Below are positions 42,431-51,592 of a DNA stretch of 64,000 nt, one piece after another. Origin of the DNA: PFJX01 sp031426735 (GTDB taxonomy: Bacteria; Pseudomonadota; Gammaproteobacteria; Burkholderiales; Thiobacillaceae). The notes beneath the pieces were generated by a model that had not been told where the DNA came from, did not search any database, and saw only the letters and a program-made list of their open reading frames with translations. Made by a program: the position numbers and the translations under genes. Position 1 is the stretch's first letter, and each line of letters begins with the position of its first letter. The stretch lies in NCBI GenBank assembly GCA_031426735.1, contig JASJPK010000022.1, forward strand, positions 1 to 64,000, in the 5' to 3' direction.

Positions 42431-43212
42431 CAGAAAGTGTGCTCCGCGCCGGGAAACTCGCCGGATTTGACCGCCGCGACATAGGCGCGGATCGCCGCGG
42501 CCAGATCGCCGGCACCAGTCATGAAATTCTTTGCGAAACGCGGCGGTTTCGGTGTCAGGCCGAGGATGTCCTGCAGCACCAGCACCTGGGCATTGCAGTG
42601 CGGACCGGCGCCGATGCCGATGGTGGGAATGCCGAGGTGTTGGGTGACTTCTTCCGCCAGCACCGAGGGTATCGATTCCATCAACAGCATCTGCGCGCCG
42701 GCGCTTTCCATGTCGCCGGCGTCCTGCAGCAGTTGCGTCGCGGCGCCGGCATCGCGCGCCTGGGCACGGTAGCCGGTGGTGTTGACCGATTGCGGCATGA
42801 GGCCCAGATGCGCGCACACCGGGATGCCGCGCTGGGTCAGGAAACGCACGCTGTCGAGCATGATCGCGCCGCCCTCCAGCTTGACCATGTTGGCGCCGGC
42901 CGCCATCAACCGGGCGGCGGAGTCGAATGCCTGCTCCGGGCTCTTCTGATAGCTGCCGAACGGCAGGTCGACCATCACGAAGGCTTTGTCGGCGGCGCCG
43001 CGCGTGACCGCGTCGGTGTGATAGATCATCTGCTCCAGCGTCACCGGCAAGGTCGAGGCATGGCCCTGTACGGTCATGCCGAGCGAGTCGCCGACGAGCA
43101 GGACGTCGACGCCGTTGTCGGCCAGCAGGCGGGCGAAACTGGCGTCGTAGCAAGTCAGGACACTGAGCTTTTCGCCTTTTTCGGCGCGGGCAAGCAGTTG
43201 CGGCAGATACAT
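42430..43212 (-). CDS. panB: 3-methyl-2-oxobutanoate hydroxymethyltransferase
   Basis: 260 residues, TIM-barrel enzyme making ketopantoate from alpha-ketoisovalerate and methylene-THF. Signatures: TCYDASFARLL, GDSLGMTVQGH (metal-binding D), DLPFGSY, VKLEGG, HLGLMPQSV and the catalytic ESIP glutamate. Standard length. Lies between the deoxynucleoside kinase gene and panC. Confidence 0.97.
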   Translation of the reverse strand: MYLPQLLARAEKGEKLSVLTCYDASFARLLADNGVDVLLVGDSLGMTVQGHASTLPVTLEQMIYHTDAVTRGAADKAFVMVDLPFGSYQKSPEQAFDSAARLMAAGANMVKLEGGAIMLDSVRFLTQRGIPVCAHLGLMPQSVNTTGYRAQARDAGAATQLLQDAGDMESAGAQMLLMESIPSVLAEEVTQHLGIPTIGIGAGPHCNAQVLVLQDILGLTPKPPRFAKNFMTGAGDLAAAIRAYVAAVKSGEFPGAEHTF

Positions 43213-43242
43213 GATGTTGCCTCCGGCTGGCGCGGCTGGAAC

Positions 43243-43881
43243 TCAGGCGCCCAGATTGAAAAATTCACGCGCGCCGCGCATGTCCTGGATGCGCTGCAGC
43301 AGCAATTCGAAGTCGGCGTCCTTGTCGGCGAAGTTGAGGTTTTCGCTGTTGACTATCAGCAGCGGCGAGGCCTCGTAATGATAGAAAAACTCGCTGTACG
43401 CGTTGGACAACTCGGTTAGATAGGTTTCGTTGATCTGGCGTTCATATGCGCGCCCGCGTCGCTTGACGCGTTCCAGCAGCGCGGCGGGTTTGGCCTGCAG
43501 ATAAATGACCAGATCCGGCGCGGCGGCCTGCGGTTTGAGGCCGTCGTAGAGTTGGCGGTAGAGGCGGAATTCGGCTTCGTCGAGGATGAATTTGGCGAAC
43601 AGCAGATCTTTTTCCAGCATGAAATCCGCCACCCGCGCCGGACTGAACAGTTCGCCCTGACCGAGGCGGCGCGCCTGATCGACGCGGGCGACCAGGAAGA
43701 ACAGTTGCACCGGCAGCGCGTAGCGACGGCGATCTTCGTAGAAACGCGGCAGGAAAGGATTTTCATCGGCGTTTTCCAGCACCAGTTCGGCATCGAGCCG
43801 CGCCGCCAGCTTGCGCGCGAGACTGGTCTTGCCGGCCCCGATCGGGCCTTCGACAACGATATGGCGGAAACGGCTGAACAT
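43243..43881 (-). CDS. Deoxynucleoside kinase (deoxyadenosine/deoxyguanosine kinase family)
   Basis: 212 residues from ATG 43881 (MFSRFRH). Phosphorylates deoxynucleosides for salvage. P-loop VEGPIGAGKTSLARKL, the FFLVARVDQ helix and LVIYLQAKP with a lid RRGRAYERQI. A longer frame to 43929 would overlap folK by 32 bases and is not favoured. The folK-dNK-panB-panC order is a common betaproteobacterial arrangement. Confidence 0.9.
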   Translation of the reverse strand: MFSRFRHIVVEGPIGAGKTSLARKLAARLDAELVLENADENPFLPRFYEDRRRYALPVQLFFLVARVDQARRLGQGELFSPARVADFMLEKDLLFAKFILDEAEFRLYRQLYDGLKPQAAAPDLVIYLQAKPAALLERVKRRGRAYERQINETYLTELSNAYSEFFYHYEASPLLIVNSENLNFADKDADFELLLQRIQDMRGAREFFNLGA

Positions 43882-43897
43882 CTTCAAACGGAGAGGG

Positions 43898-44413
43898 TTA
43901 TTGGCAGCCTGCCACGCGCGTCGCTTCAAGCGGCAGTCGCACGATGTCGCTACGCTGCACTTTTGCTAGACAGTCGGCGACGCGGCCATGGCCGGGAATC
44001 GATGCGTCGGCGGCGATTTCCGCGAGCGGGACGAGGACGAAGGCACGCTCGGCCATGCGCGGGTGCGGCAGCGTCAGGCCGTGTTCGTGCATGACCAGGC
44101 CGTCGTACAGCAGCAGGTCGAGATCCAGGCTGCGCGGCGCATTCTTGAAGGTGCGGTTGCGGCCATGCCGCGCTTCGATGCTGAGCAGGGCGGAGAGCAG
44201 CGCGCGCGGTGACAGCTGTGTGACGACGCTGGCTGCCGCGTTGATGAAATCGGGTTGTTCGGCGTAACCGACCGGTTTCGATAAATACAACGCGGAGCAC
44301 GCGGTCAGGCGGGTGTCCGGCAGGCAGTCGAGTTCGGCCCAGGCGCGTTCGATTTGCGCGACCGGGTCGCTGAGATTGGAACCGAGGGCGATATAGGCGG
44401 CGATTTCAGCCAA
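43898..44413 (-). CDS. folK: 2-amino-4-hydroxy-6-hydroxymethyldihydropteridine pyrophosphokinase
   Basis: 171 residues; transfers pyrophosphate from ATP to the pterin in folate synthesis. AYIALGSNLSDP at the N-terminus, the NAAASV strand and RSLDLDLLLYDG with LPHPRMAERAFVL are the HPPK signatures. Overlaps the end of pcnB by eight bases. Confidence 0.97.
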   Translation of the reverse strand: MAEIAAYIALGSNLSDPVAQIERAWAELDCLPDTRLTACSALYLSKPVGYAEQPDFINAAASVVTQLSPRALLSALLSIEARHGRNRTFKNAPRSLDLDLLLYDGLVMHEHGLTLPHPRMAERAFVLVPLAEIAADASIPGHGRVADCLAKVQRSDIVRLPLEATRVAGCQ

Positions 44414-45800
44414 GCTTGACCTCGACGGCGGCTTCGCTCCCTGACTTCGTATTGCTGCGACTGCGTCGGCGGCGTTTCGATTTGGCTTCGCCGGCCTGCG
44501 GTTTGATCAGCATCGCCTCGCGTTCGCTGTCGCTGGCATCCGGAAAGCGCGTCCACCAGTCGGCCATTTCCTGTTCGGCGTCGTTGCCCTTGGCGCGGAT
44601 GAGCAGGAAATCGTAGCCGGCGCGGAAGCGCGGGTGCGACAGCAGGCGGAACGGGCGTGCGCCGTGGCGTTGTTCGAAGCGCGATTGCAGCGACCAGATT
44701 TCCTTGATCGTGCCGTCGAAGCGGCGCGGGAAGGCGAGAGCCACGCGCTGGCGTTCGAGCACGGCATCCATTGCATCGTACAAGGCGGGCTGATCGTTCT
44801 GGCCGCTGGCCTGATTGCGCCGCCACTCGGCCTGCATGTCGAACCACAACAGACAGGCCAGCATGAAGGCGGGCGAGGCGGAGTGGCCTTGGCGCACGCG
44901 TTCGTCGGTGTCATGCAGCGCGGCATGCAGGAATTTTTGCCGTTCCGCGTCGTCCAGAATGGCATCCAGCATGGGCAGCACGCCATGGTGCAAGCCTTCG
45001 GCGCGCAACTGGCGCACACCGCGCTCGGCATGGCCGGAGAGCAGCAGCTTCATCATTTCGTCGAACAGCCGCGACGACGGGATGCGTTCCAGCATCGGCG
45101 CCAGTTCGGCGATGGGCGCGCGCGTGGCGGGATCGATATGGAAATCGAGTTTGGCGGCGAAGCGTGCCGCGCGCAGCATGCGCACCGGGTCTTCGCGGAA
45201 GCGCTGGACGGGATCGCCGATGATGCGCAGCACTTTTTTCTTGGCGTCTTCGACGCCACCGTGCCATTCCCAGACTTCCTGCGTTTCCGGGTCGTAATAC
45301 AGCGCATTGACGGTGAAGTCGCGTCGTTCGGCATCTTCCGCCTGGCTGCCGAACACGTTGTCGCGCAGCAGCATGCCGTCTTCGGCCTGGACGCGTGAAT
45401 CGTCGTCTTCCTCGGCTTCTCGTTCCGTTTCCTTTTCCGGCGTGGCAGCACGGAACGTGGTGACTTCGATGGTGTCGGCGCCGCAATACACATGGACGAT
45501 CTGGAAGCGGCGTCCGATCAGGCGGGAGCGCCGGAATACGCGGCGGACTTCTTCCGGCGTGGCATTGGTGGCGACGTCGAAATCCTTCGGTTCGCGCCCC
45601 AGCAGCAGGTCGCGCACGGCGCCGCCGACCACGAAGGCGCTGTAGCCGGCTTCCTTCAGCGCGCGCGTGGTTTTCAGTGCGCAGGAATGGATTTGTTCGC
45701 GCCGGATGCCGTGCGCGTCGAGCGGGAGAATGCGCGGACCGCTTGCTGCGGTGGGGCGCGCGGCTTTGCCGAACACTTTTTTGATGAACCGGCGAATCAT
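44406..45800 (-). CDS. pcnB: Poly(A) polymerase I
   Basis: 464 residues from ATG 45800 (MIRRFIKKVFGKA). Adds 3' poly(A) tails that promote RNA decay. Nucleotidyltransferase core VVGGAVRDLLLGREPKDFDVAT; RRDFTVNALYYD and the RFREDPVRMLRAARFA motif separate it from the related tRNA CCA enzyme together with its basic C-terminus (KSKRRRRSRSNTK). A longer frame to 45854 is unlikely. TATAAT on the minus strand at 45863-45868 may be its -10. Confidence 0.95.
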   Translation of the reverse strand: MIRRFIKKVFGKAARPTAASGPRILPLDAHGIRREQIHSCALKTTRALKEAGYSAFVVGGAVRDLLLGREPKDFDVATNATPEEVRRVFRRSRLIGRRFQIVHVYCGADTIEVTTFRAATPEKETEREAEEDDDSRVQAEDGMLLRDNVFGSQAEDAERRDFTVNALYYDPETQEVWEWHGGVEDAKKKVLRIIGDPVQRFREDPVRMLRAARFAAKLDFHIDPATRAPIAELAPMLERIPSSRLFDEMMKLLLSGHAERGVRQLRAEGLHHGVLPMLDAILDDAERQKFLHAALHDTDERVRQGHSASPAFMLACLLWFDMQAEWRRNQASGQNDQPALYDAMDAVLERQRVALAFPRRFDGTIKEIWSLQSRFEQRHGARPFRLLSHPRFRAGYDFLLIRAKGNDAEQEMADWWTRFPDASDSEREAMLIKPQAGEAKSKRRRRSRSNTKSGSEAAVEVKLG

Positions 45801-45862
45801 GGCTGCCGGAAGTGGAATTCGTTCATGGGGTACGGTCTCACAGGGGTGTCCCAAAGCGCGGA

Positions 45863-45868
45863 ATTATA
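45863..45868 (-). promoter_or_regulatory. -10 element for pcnB (minus strand)
   Basis: Exact TATAAT on the minus strand 62 bases before the pcnB start; no convincing -35 at the right distance. Confidence 0.4.
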
Positions 45869-45892
45869 CACATCGCCCATGCCGGGCCGGCC

Positions 45893-45921
45893 TTGCCGGG
45901 GGCTGCCTCGCAGGCTACATT
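45893..45921 (+). promoter_or_regulatory. Sigma-70-like promoter of exbB
   Basis: TTGCCG (45893-45898), 17 bases, TACATT (45916-45921), 46 bases before the exbB GTG. Divergent from pcnB. Confidence 0.5.
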
Positions 45922-45967
45922 AGCGTGCGTTTTTGCATCCACTTTGTGCCTTCAAGGACTCATCGCA

Positions 45968-46573
45968 GTGTTAGCTCTCATACAAGCCGCAGGCTGGCCG
46001 ATCTGGCCGCTTGTAATCGCCTCCGTGCTGGCGCTGGCGATCATTTTCGAACGGGCTTATACCCTGCGCCGCTCGCTGGTTATTCCGGCCAATCTGCTCG
46101 ATCAGGTCATCGCCAATTTTCGTCAGCATGGGGTTAATCCCGACCTGCTGCGCGCGCTTTCCGAAGGCTCGCCGTTGGGCCGCATTCTGGTCGCAGGCAT
46201 CCGCAATCTGGGCGTCAGCCGTGAATTGATGAAAGAGTCGCTGGAAGAGGCCGGTCGCGCCGTGGCGCATGACCTGGAGCGCTATCTGATGACGCTGGGC
46301 ACCATCGCTTCGGTGGCGCCCCTGATGGGCTTGCTCGGTACCGTGGTCGGCATGGTCGAGATTTTCGGCTCGCAGTCGCCGACCGGCGGCAATCCGGCGG
46401 TATTGGCGCACGGCATTTCGGTGGCGCTCTACAACACGGCGTTCGGTTTGATCGTGGCCATCCCCAGCATGATCGCTTATCGCTTCTTCCGCGGTCGCGT
46501 CGATGCGTATCTGGTCGAGATGGAGCAGCAGGCCGTGCGTCTGGTCGAAGTCGTGCATGGCGAGAGGAAGTAA
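45968..46573 (+). CDS. exbB: ExbB/TolQ/MotA-family proton channel protein
   Basis: 201 residues, GTG start with AAGGA upstream. Three membrane helices; the TIASVAPLMGLLGTVVGMVEIF and ISVALYNTAFGLIVAIPSM segments are the conserved channel helices. With ExbD it harvests proton-motive force for an outer-membrane or envelope process. No tonB or tolA is nearby; linkage to lpxK is frequent in betaproteobacteria. Confidence 0.93.
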   Translation: MLALIQAAGWPIWPLVIASVLALAIIFERAYTLRRSLVIPANLLDQVIANFRQHGVNPDLLRALSEGSPLGRILVAGIRNLGVSRELMKESLEEAGRAVAHDLERYLMTLGTIASVAPLMGLLGTVVGMVEIFGSQSPTGGNPAVLAHGISVALYNTAFGLIVAIPSMIAYRFFRGRVDAYLVEMEQQAVRLVEVVHGERK

Positions 46574-46580
46574 TCTCGCC

Positions 46581-47003
46581 ATGCAGTTCCGTCGAAGCCG
46601 CCGCGATGAGCCGGAAATCAATCTGATCCCGCTAATCGACGTGTTGTTGGTCGTGCTGATTTTCTTGATGGTCACCACGACCTACGCGCGTTTTTCGGAA
46701 CTGCAGATCAATCTGCCCGAGGCCCAGGGCGACAGCGCCAAGGAAATGCCGCAGCAGATCAGCGTCGGCGTCGATGCGCAGGGCGGTTATGCGGTCAACG
46801 AAGCCGCCGTCGCCGGGGTTTCCGTCGAACGCTTGGTTGCATCGCTGCAGGCCGCGGCCGGTGGCCAGAAAGACCCCGTCATCGTGATTTCCGCCGATGC
46901 GCAGGCGACCCATCAGGCGGTCATCCGCGTGATGGATGCGGCGCGCCGCGCTGGCTATCCTCGGGTGACTTTCGTGACCCAGAGTTCCGATAGCGGCAAT
47001 TGA
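46581..47003 (+). CDS. exbD: ExbD/TolR-family protein
   Basis: 140 residues. Single N-terminal membrane helix with the proton-responsive aspartate in EINLIPLIDVLLVVLIFLMV, then a periplasmic domain. Seven bases after exbB, with the ATG placed directly after the exbB region. Confidence 0.93.
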   Translation: MQFRRSRRDEPEINLIPLIDVLLVVLIFLMVTTTYARFSELQINLPEAQGDSAKEMPQQISVGVDAQGGYAVNEAAVAGVSVERLVASLQAAAGGQKDPVIVISADAQATHQAVIRVMDAARRAGYPRVTFVTQSSDSGN

Positions 47004-47010
47004 GTCGCTG

Positions 47011-48069
47011 GTGATCAACGCGCTCTTGCGCTGCTGGTACAGCCGCTGTCCGGCGTGGTTTTTCCCGCTGCATGTCGTGCTGGCGAGGCCATTGAGCTGG
47101 TTGTTCGGCCTGCTGGTCCGGCTGCGCCACATCTGCTACCGCCTGGGACTGTTCCGCGTCGAGCGCATGCCGGTGCCGGTCATCGTGGTCGGCAATCTCA
47201 ATGTCGGCGGTTCCGGCAAGACGCCGTTGACCATTGCGCTGGTGCAATGGTTGTGCCAGGCCGGTTATGCCCCTGGCATCGTCAGCCGCGGTTACGGCGG
47301 CAGCGCGCGTAGCGCCATGCCGGTACGGCCGGACAGCGATCCTGCGCTGGTCGGCGATGAGCCGGTGCTGCTGGCGCGGCGGGCGGCCTGTCCGGTCTGG
47401 ATCGGGCGCAAGCGGGTCGAGGCGGCGCGGCAATTGCTTACTTTTCATCCGGAAGTGAATGTGTTGATCGCCGACGATGGCTTGCAGCACCTCGCCCTGG
47501 CACGCGATGTGGAATTGGTCGTGGTCGATGCGGTGCGCGGCTTCGGCAATGGCCGCTTGCTGCCGGCAGGACCGTTGCGTGAACCGCTGGCACGCCTGGC
47601 GAAAGTCGATGCGGTGGTGATCAACGGTACGCAGTCGTTGCCGGCTGCGCTGCCTTGTCCCAGTTTCGCAATGCAGGTTGGCGGCACGTGTTTCGTCAAT
47701 CTTGCCGAGCCCGATCGATGCGTGGCGGCGGCGCATTTTGCTGGGGAAGCGCATGTAAAAACGCTGCATGCCATCGCCGGCATCGGTCATCCAGAACGAT
47801 TTTTTACTCAGCTGGCCGGCCTCGGGCTCGACGCGATGCCGCATGCCTTCGCCGATCACCATGCTTATGTCGAGTCCGATCTGCCGACCGGGACTGTGTT
47901 GATGACGGAAAAGGATGCCGTCAAATGCGCCCGCATCGGCGGCAACAGTGGGCGCCGCGATCTCTGGTTTCTGGCGGTTGACGCGGTAGTCGATGGCGGA
48001 CTACAACCCCTGATCATCAATCTTCTGAACGCTCGAACAAGGAACCCGAATGGATCCCAAACTGCTTGA
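47011..48069 (+). CDS. lpxK: Tetraacyldisaccharide 4'-kinase
   Basis: 352 residues, GTG start. Phosphorylates the lipid A precursor at the inner membrane. N-terminal membrane helix about 15-40, P-loop VVGNLNVGGSGKTPL, VSRGYGG and the IADDGLQHLAL motif are diagnostic; MTEKDAVKC is the late family motif. Overlaps the following gene by 20 bases. Confidence 0.97.
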   Translation: MINALLRCWYSRCPAWFFPLHVVLARPLSWLFGLLVRLRHICYRLGLFRVERMPVPVIVVGNLNVGGSGKTPLTIALVQWLCQAGYAPGIVSRGYGGSARSAMPVRPDSDPALVGDEPVLLARRAACPVWIGRKRVEAARQLLTFHPEVNVLIADDGLQHLALARDVELVVVDAVRGFGNGRLLPAGPLREPLARLAKVDAVVINGTQSLPAALPCPSFAMQVGGTCFVNLAEPDRCVAAAHFAGEAHVKTLHAIAGIGHPERFFTQLAGLGLDAMPHAFADHHAYVESDLPTGTVLMTEKDAVKCARIGGNSGRRDLWFLAVDAVVDGGLQPLIINLLNARTRNPNGSQTA

Positions 48070-48232
48070 AATCCTGGTCTGCCCGCTCTGCAAGAGCCCC
48101 CTGGTACATCACAAGGAAACGCGCGAGCTGATCTGCAAGCCCGATCGCCTGGCTTTCCCGATTCGGGACGGCATTCCCGTCATGTTGATCGACGAAGCGC
48201 GGCGTCTGGAGGAAACCGAAGAAGTGGCTTGA
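48050..48232 (+). CDS. Trm112/YcaR family protein (UPF0434)
   Basis: 60 residues. LLEILVCPLCKSPLVHHKE at the N-terminus and FPIRDGIPVML are the family hallmark. The zinc-binding pattern is partial (CPLC present, second pair degenerate). Usually found between lpxK and kdsB; here kdsB does not follow. Confidence 0.92.
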   Translation: MDPKLLEILVCPLCKSPLVHHKETRELICKPDRLAFPIRDGIPVMLIDEARRLEETEEVA

Positions 48233-48262
48233 TCGTGGCGACCAAGATATAGGTGACCTGAA

Positions 48263-48718
48263 TTGGCGACTGCATTCCCGTTGCAAGCCTTGCTGGACCA
48301 CTCGCGCCATCGCATGGAGGCGGCGGAACGCCTGCTGCGCCTGCTGAAACGCAAGGAAGCGGCGGCGCGTCTGCGTCTGCAGGAACTGCAGGGCTACAAG
48401 ACCGAGTATCAGGCCCGCTTGTCCGGGGACGGGGCGAGCGGCATGGACATCGTCATGCTGCGCGATTTCTATGCCTTCATGATCAAGCTGGAGGGCGCCA
48501 TCACGCATCAGGAGGGGGAATGCGTCCAGGCCCAGTCGCATTGGCAGTCGGCGCATGTCAGCTGGCTCGAATTGCGGCAAAAGGTGAAGGCCTACGAGGC
48601 GTTGGCCGTGCGCCACGCCCACCAGGAAATGCAGCGCGAGGAGAAGCGGGATCAGCGCATTACCGATGAAAACGCGTTGCGCAAGCATGCCAGTCGAAAG
48701 GATGGCTCGCAGTTTTGA
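48263..48718 (+). CDS. fliJ: Flagellar protein FliJ
   Basis: 151 residues, TTG start after AGGTGA. Long two-helix coiled coil; begins FPLQALLDHSRHRMEAAERLL, typical FliJ. General chaperone and rotor-like stalk of the flagellar export ATPase FliI. FliI itself is not adjacent. Confidence 0.85.
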   Translation: MATAFPLQALLDHSRHRMEAAERLLRLLKRKEAAARLRLQELQGYKTEYQARLSGDGASGMDIVMLRDFYAFMIKLEGAITHQEGECVQAQSHWQSAHVSWLELRQKVKAYEALAVRHAHQEMQREEKRDQRITDENALRKHASRKDGSQF

Positions 48719-48772
48719 TCGGTTCGGCACGACGATTGCTTTATCTCCAGTCAGACGGAATGGAGAAATCGA

Positions 48773-49894
48773 ATGGCAGAAATCCAATCGGCGTTGCCGG
48801 CGAAGTTTTTACAGATTGCCGGCGCGCATAAAGCGGGCCACAAGGAATTGGTGGCGGCGAGCGCGCAACTCGCCAGTTTTTTCGGTGTGCTGAAATCGCA
48901 AATGGCGAAGTCGGATGCGGTTGATGAAACGATTGCGCTCGATATCAAAGCTGACACTCTGCACAAGCCGTTGCAGGTGCAGTCCGATGCCGCCCCGGCT
49001 GTGCTGGCGGCAAACAGTTTCGCTCCCCAGATGCCCGCTTTATCGAACGATCCTGCGCTTGCCGCTGCGGTCAACGCTTCCATGCCGGTTTCAAATGCAA
49101 ATGCACCCGCTGTCGACGTCGCTGTCGAGATGACGCAAAGCGACGAATCCGATTCGATCCTGGTGCGGCCGCGCGGCGAGGTCGATGCAAAACCGCTCGG
49201 TTCGGCAAAGCCGGAAGCGCTGCTCAAGACCGCGACGGCGGCAAATGCTGCCGGCACTGGGCAAGGCTTGCCGTTGACGGCGACCTCTCGCCAGGCCGAT
49301 GGCGCCCCGGTTGCGCCGGACGCCAAGTTGGAAGCGAAGATCGAAGCGGTCGTTTCCCCGACGTTGTCGACGCCGGTTGCGCCGCGGGCAGAGGCGGTGG
49401 CGAGCCAGCCGGTTAGCCTGGGGCATTCGTTCGAACAGGCGTTGCGTCAGGTCGAGACGAAAACCCATGCCGCAATCGAAGCGCCGCTACGGAGTGCTTC
49501 ATTCGTTGCGGAATTGGCTGACAAAGTGGTCTGGTTGGCTGGACGTCAGGGGCAGATGGCCAATCTGTCGCTGAATCCGCCCGAAATGGGCGCTCTGGAA
49601 GTACGCCTGACGGTGTCCGGCGGCGACGCCACTGCGCAGTTCTTTTCGCCGAATCCCGGTGTGCGCGATGCAATCGATGCCGCTTTGCCGAAATTGCGTG
49701 AGTTGATGGCGCAGGCCGGGCTCAATCTCGGCGAGGCCGAAGTTCGCGATCAGGCTTTCGGCCGACGCGATAACTCCGAAATGCAGGGCCAGGCCTCGGC
49801 GAAAGAGATCGATGCCGCTGTCAATCAGGCTGCATTGGCCGGTATCGGTGCGGTCAGGTCGGCAGGCGTGGGTCTGGTCGATCTCTATATTTAG
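48773..49894 (+). CDS. fliK: Flagellar hook-length control protein FliK
   Basis: 373 residues. Long low-complexity N-terminal part and a C-terminal domain (about 240-330) with LSLNPPEMGALEVRLTVSGGDATAQFFSPN and LRELMAQAGLNLGEAEV, the FliK switch domain. Secreted ruler that changes substrate specificity of the export gate when the hook is long enough. Confidence 0.9.
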   Translation: MAEIQSALPAKFLQIAGAHKAGHKELVAASAQLASFFGVLKSQMAKSDAVDETIALDIKADTLHKPLQVQSDAAPAVLAANSFAPQMPALSNDPALAAAVNASMPVSNANAPAVDVAVEMTQSDESDSILVRPRGEVDAKPLGSAKPEALLKTATAANAAGTGQGLPLTATSRQADGAPVAPDAKLEAKIEAVVSPTLSTPVAPRAEAVASQPVSLGHSFEQALRQVETKTHAAIEAPLRSASFVAELADKVVWLAGRQGQMANLSLNPPEMGALEVRLTVSGGDATAQFFSPNPGVRDAIDAALPKLRELMAQAGLNLGEAEVRDQAFGRRDNSEMQGQASAKEIDAAVNQAALAGIGAVRSAGVGLVDLYI

Positions 49895-50048
49895 TCCCAT
49901 AACGCCCTCCCAATACAAAAAACATCCCGCCTGGGGTGGCTGGGGCTGTTTGTCCGCTTGTCATCTCATAATAAAGAACATAAGCTTCTTGAAGGAAGAT
50001 TCTGTTTTTGTTTGGTATTTCAGCGAGACATTTTCATTCGAGGGCGCG

Positions 50049-50579
50049 ATGGCGAAAGAAGAGGCGGCAGCAGAAGTTGTACCACCGAAGAAAAAAGGCA
50101 AGATGCTCATCATCATTCTGGCTGTGGTCGGGGTGCTGGTGATCGGTGGCGGGGTGGGCGCATACCTGTTGCTCTCGAAGCCCGCGACTGAAAAGGATGC
50201 CAAGCACGGCGATGAAGCTGCAGCCGACGCCGAAGGTGGCGATGAGGAAGAGCATGGCGACGAGGAGCATCCGCCGGTCTACGTCAAAATGGAGGCATTT
50301 ACCGTTAATCTTGCCGACCAGGAAAGCTATCTGCAGACCGAGATTCAACTTCTCGTTGCGGATGCCAAGGTGGGCGAGAAATTGAATGCGCGTTTGCCCG
50401 AAGTGCGCGATGCCTTGATTCGTTTACTTTCCAGCAAGACCGGCGAGGAACTCTCGCAGCAGGAAGGCAAGGACAAGCTGGCCGTCGAAATTCAGAAACA
50501 GATCAATGAGGTTCTGGGCATCAAGAAGAAAGCCAAAGGTGTGAAGAAAGTGCTGTTCGGGGCTTTCATCATTCAGTAA
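50049..50579 (+). CDS. fliL: Flagellar basal-body protein FliL
   Basis: 176 residues. Cytoplasmic KKK tail, one membrane helix (about 20-40), acidic linker and a periplasmic domain with YVKMEAFTVNLAD and the late VKKVLFGAFIIQ. Supports the stator under load. A 154-base AT-richer gap precedes it (TTGTCA at 49958, 17 bases, TAAGCT), so a separate promoter is possible. Confidence 0.94.
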   Translation: MAKEEAAAEVVPPKKKGKMLIIILAVVGVLVIGGGVGAYLLLSKPATEKDAKHGDEAAADAEGGDEEEHGDEEHPPVYVKMEAFTVNLADQESYLQTEIQLLVADAKVGEKLNARLPEVRDALIRLLSSKTGEELSQQEGKDKLAVEIQKQINEVLGIKKKAKGVKKVLFGAFIIQ

Positions 50580-50593
50580 CCGACAGGAGTCAC

Positions 50594-51592
50594 GTGGCGG
50601 ACGACATTCTTTCCCAGGAAGAGGTTGACGCACTCCTGCGCGGAGTCACCGGCGAGTCCGAGGAATCCGTTGCAGACGAGAGCGCGGGGGGAGTACGCGC
50701 CTACGATATCGGTCGGCAGGAACGCATTGTGCGTGGGCGCATGCCCACGCTGGAAATCATCAACGAGCGCTTCGCCCGCAATTTCCGCATCGGTCTGTTC
50801 AATCTGATTCGTCGTACCGCCGAAATTTCGGTCGCGCCGGTGACGGTCATCAAGTACAGCGAATTCGTGCGCAATCTGGTGGTTCCCACCAACCTGAACA
50901 TGGTGCATATCCAGCCTTTGCGTGGCACCTGTCTGTTCGTGTTCGATCCGAATCTGGTCTTCCTGGTGGTGGACAACCTGTTCGGCGGCGATGGCCGTCA
51001 GCACATGCGTGTCGAGGGGCGGGATTTCACTCCGACCGAGCAGCGCATCATCAGGAAAATCCTGGAAGTGGTGTTCGAAGAAATGCGCAAGGCCTGGGAG
51101 AGTATTTACCCGGTGCAGTTCGAATTCATCCGCTCCGAAATGAACACGCAGTTCGCCAATATCGCTACACCGACCGAGGTAGTCGTGGTCAGCACGTTCA
51201 ATATCGAACTCGGCGCCGGCGGCGGCGATTTTCACGTCTGCATGCCCTACAGTATGATCGAGCCTATTCGCGATCAGCTCACCAGTACCATGCAGGCTGA
51301 CCGTGCCGAAGCGGACGAGCGATGGGTGACGCAAATGTCGTTGCAAGTGCAGGACGCAGAAGTGGAGTTGGTGGCGAATCTGGGCCAGGCCCCGGTGACC
51401 CTGCGCCAGATTGTCGATCTCAAGGTGGGTGATGTGATTTCCCTGGAAGTGCCTGATGCCGTGATCGCCCAAGTGGATGGCGTGCCACTGTTCCAATGCA
51501 AATATGGGCAGAAGAATGGCCAGCTGGCGCTCAAGGTCGACCGGATATTGCAAGGCCAGGAGCGCGTTTCCTGCGCGGGGAGCAAGCGATGA
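50594..51592 (+). CDS. fliM: Flagellar motor switch protein FliM
   Basis: 332 residues, GTG start. The CheY-P-binding EIDALL-type motif is ILSQEEVDALLRGV at the N-terminus; ARNFRIGLFNLIRR, GGDGRQHMRVEGRDF and the C-terminal SpoA-like domain follow. Stop and fliN start overlap (ATGA). Confidence 0.97.
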   Translation: MADDILSQEEVDALLRGVTGESEESVADESAGGVRAYDIGRQERIVRGRMPTLEIINERFARNFRIGLFNLIRRTAEISVAPVTVIKYSEFVRNLVVPTNLNMVHIQPLRGTCLFVFDPNLVFLVVDNLFGGDGRQHMRVEGRDFTPTEQRIIRKILEVVFEEMRKAWESIYPVQFEFIRSEMNTQFANIATPTEVVVVSTFNIELGAGGGDFHVCMPYSMIEPIRDQLTSTMQADRAEADERWVTQMSLQVQDAEVELVANLGQAPVTLRQIVDLKVGDVISLEVPDAVIAQVDGVPLFQCKYGQKNGQLALKVDRILQGQERVSCAGSKR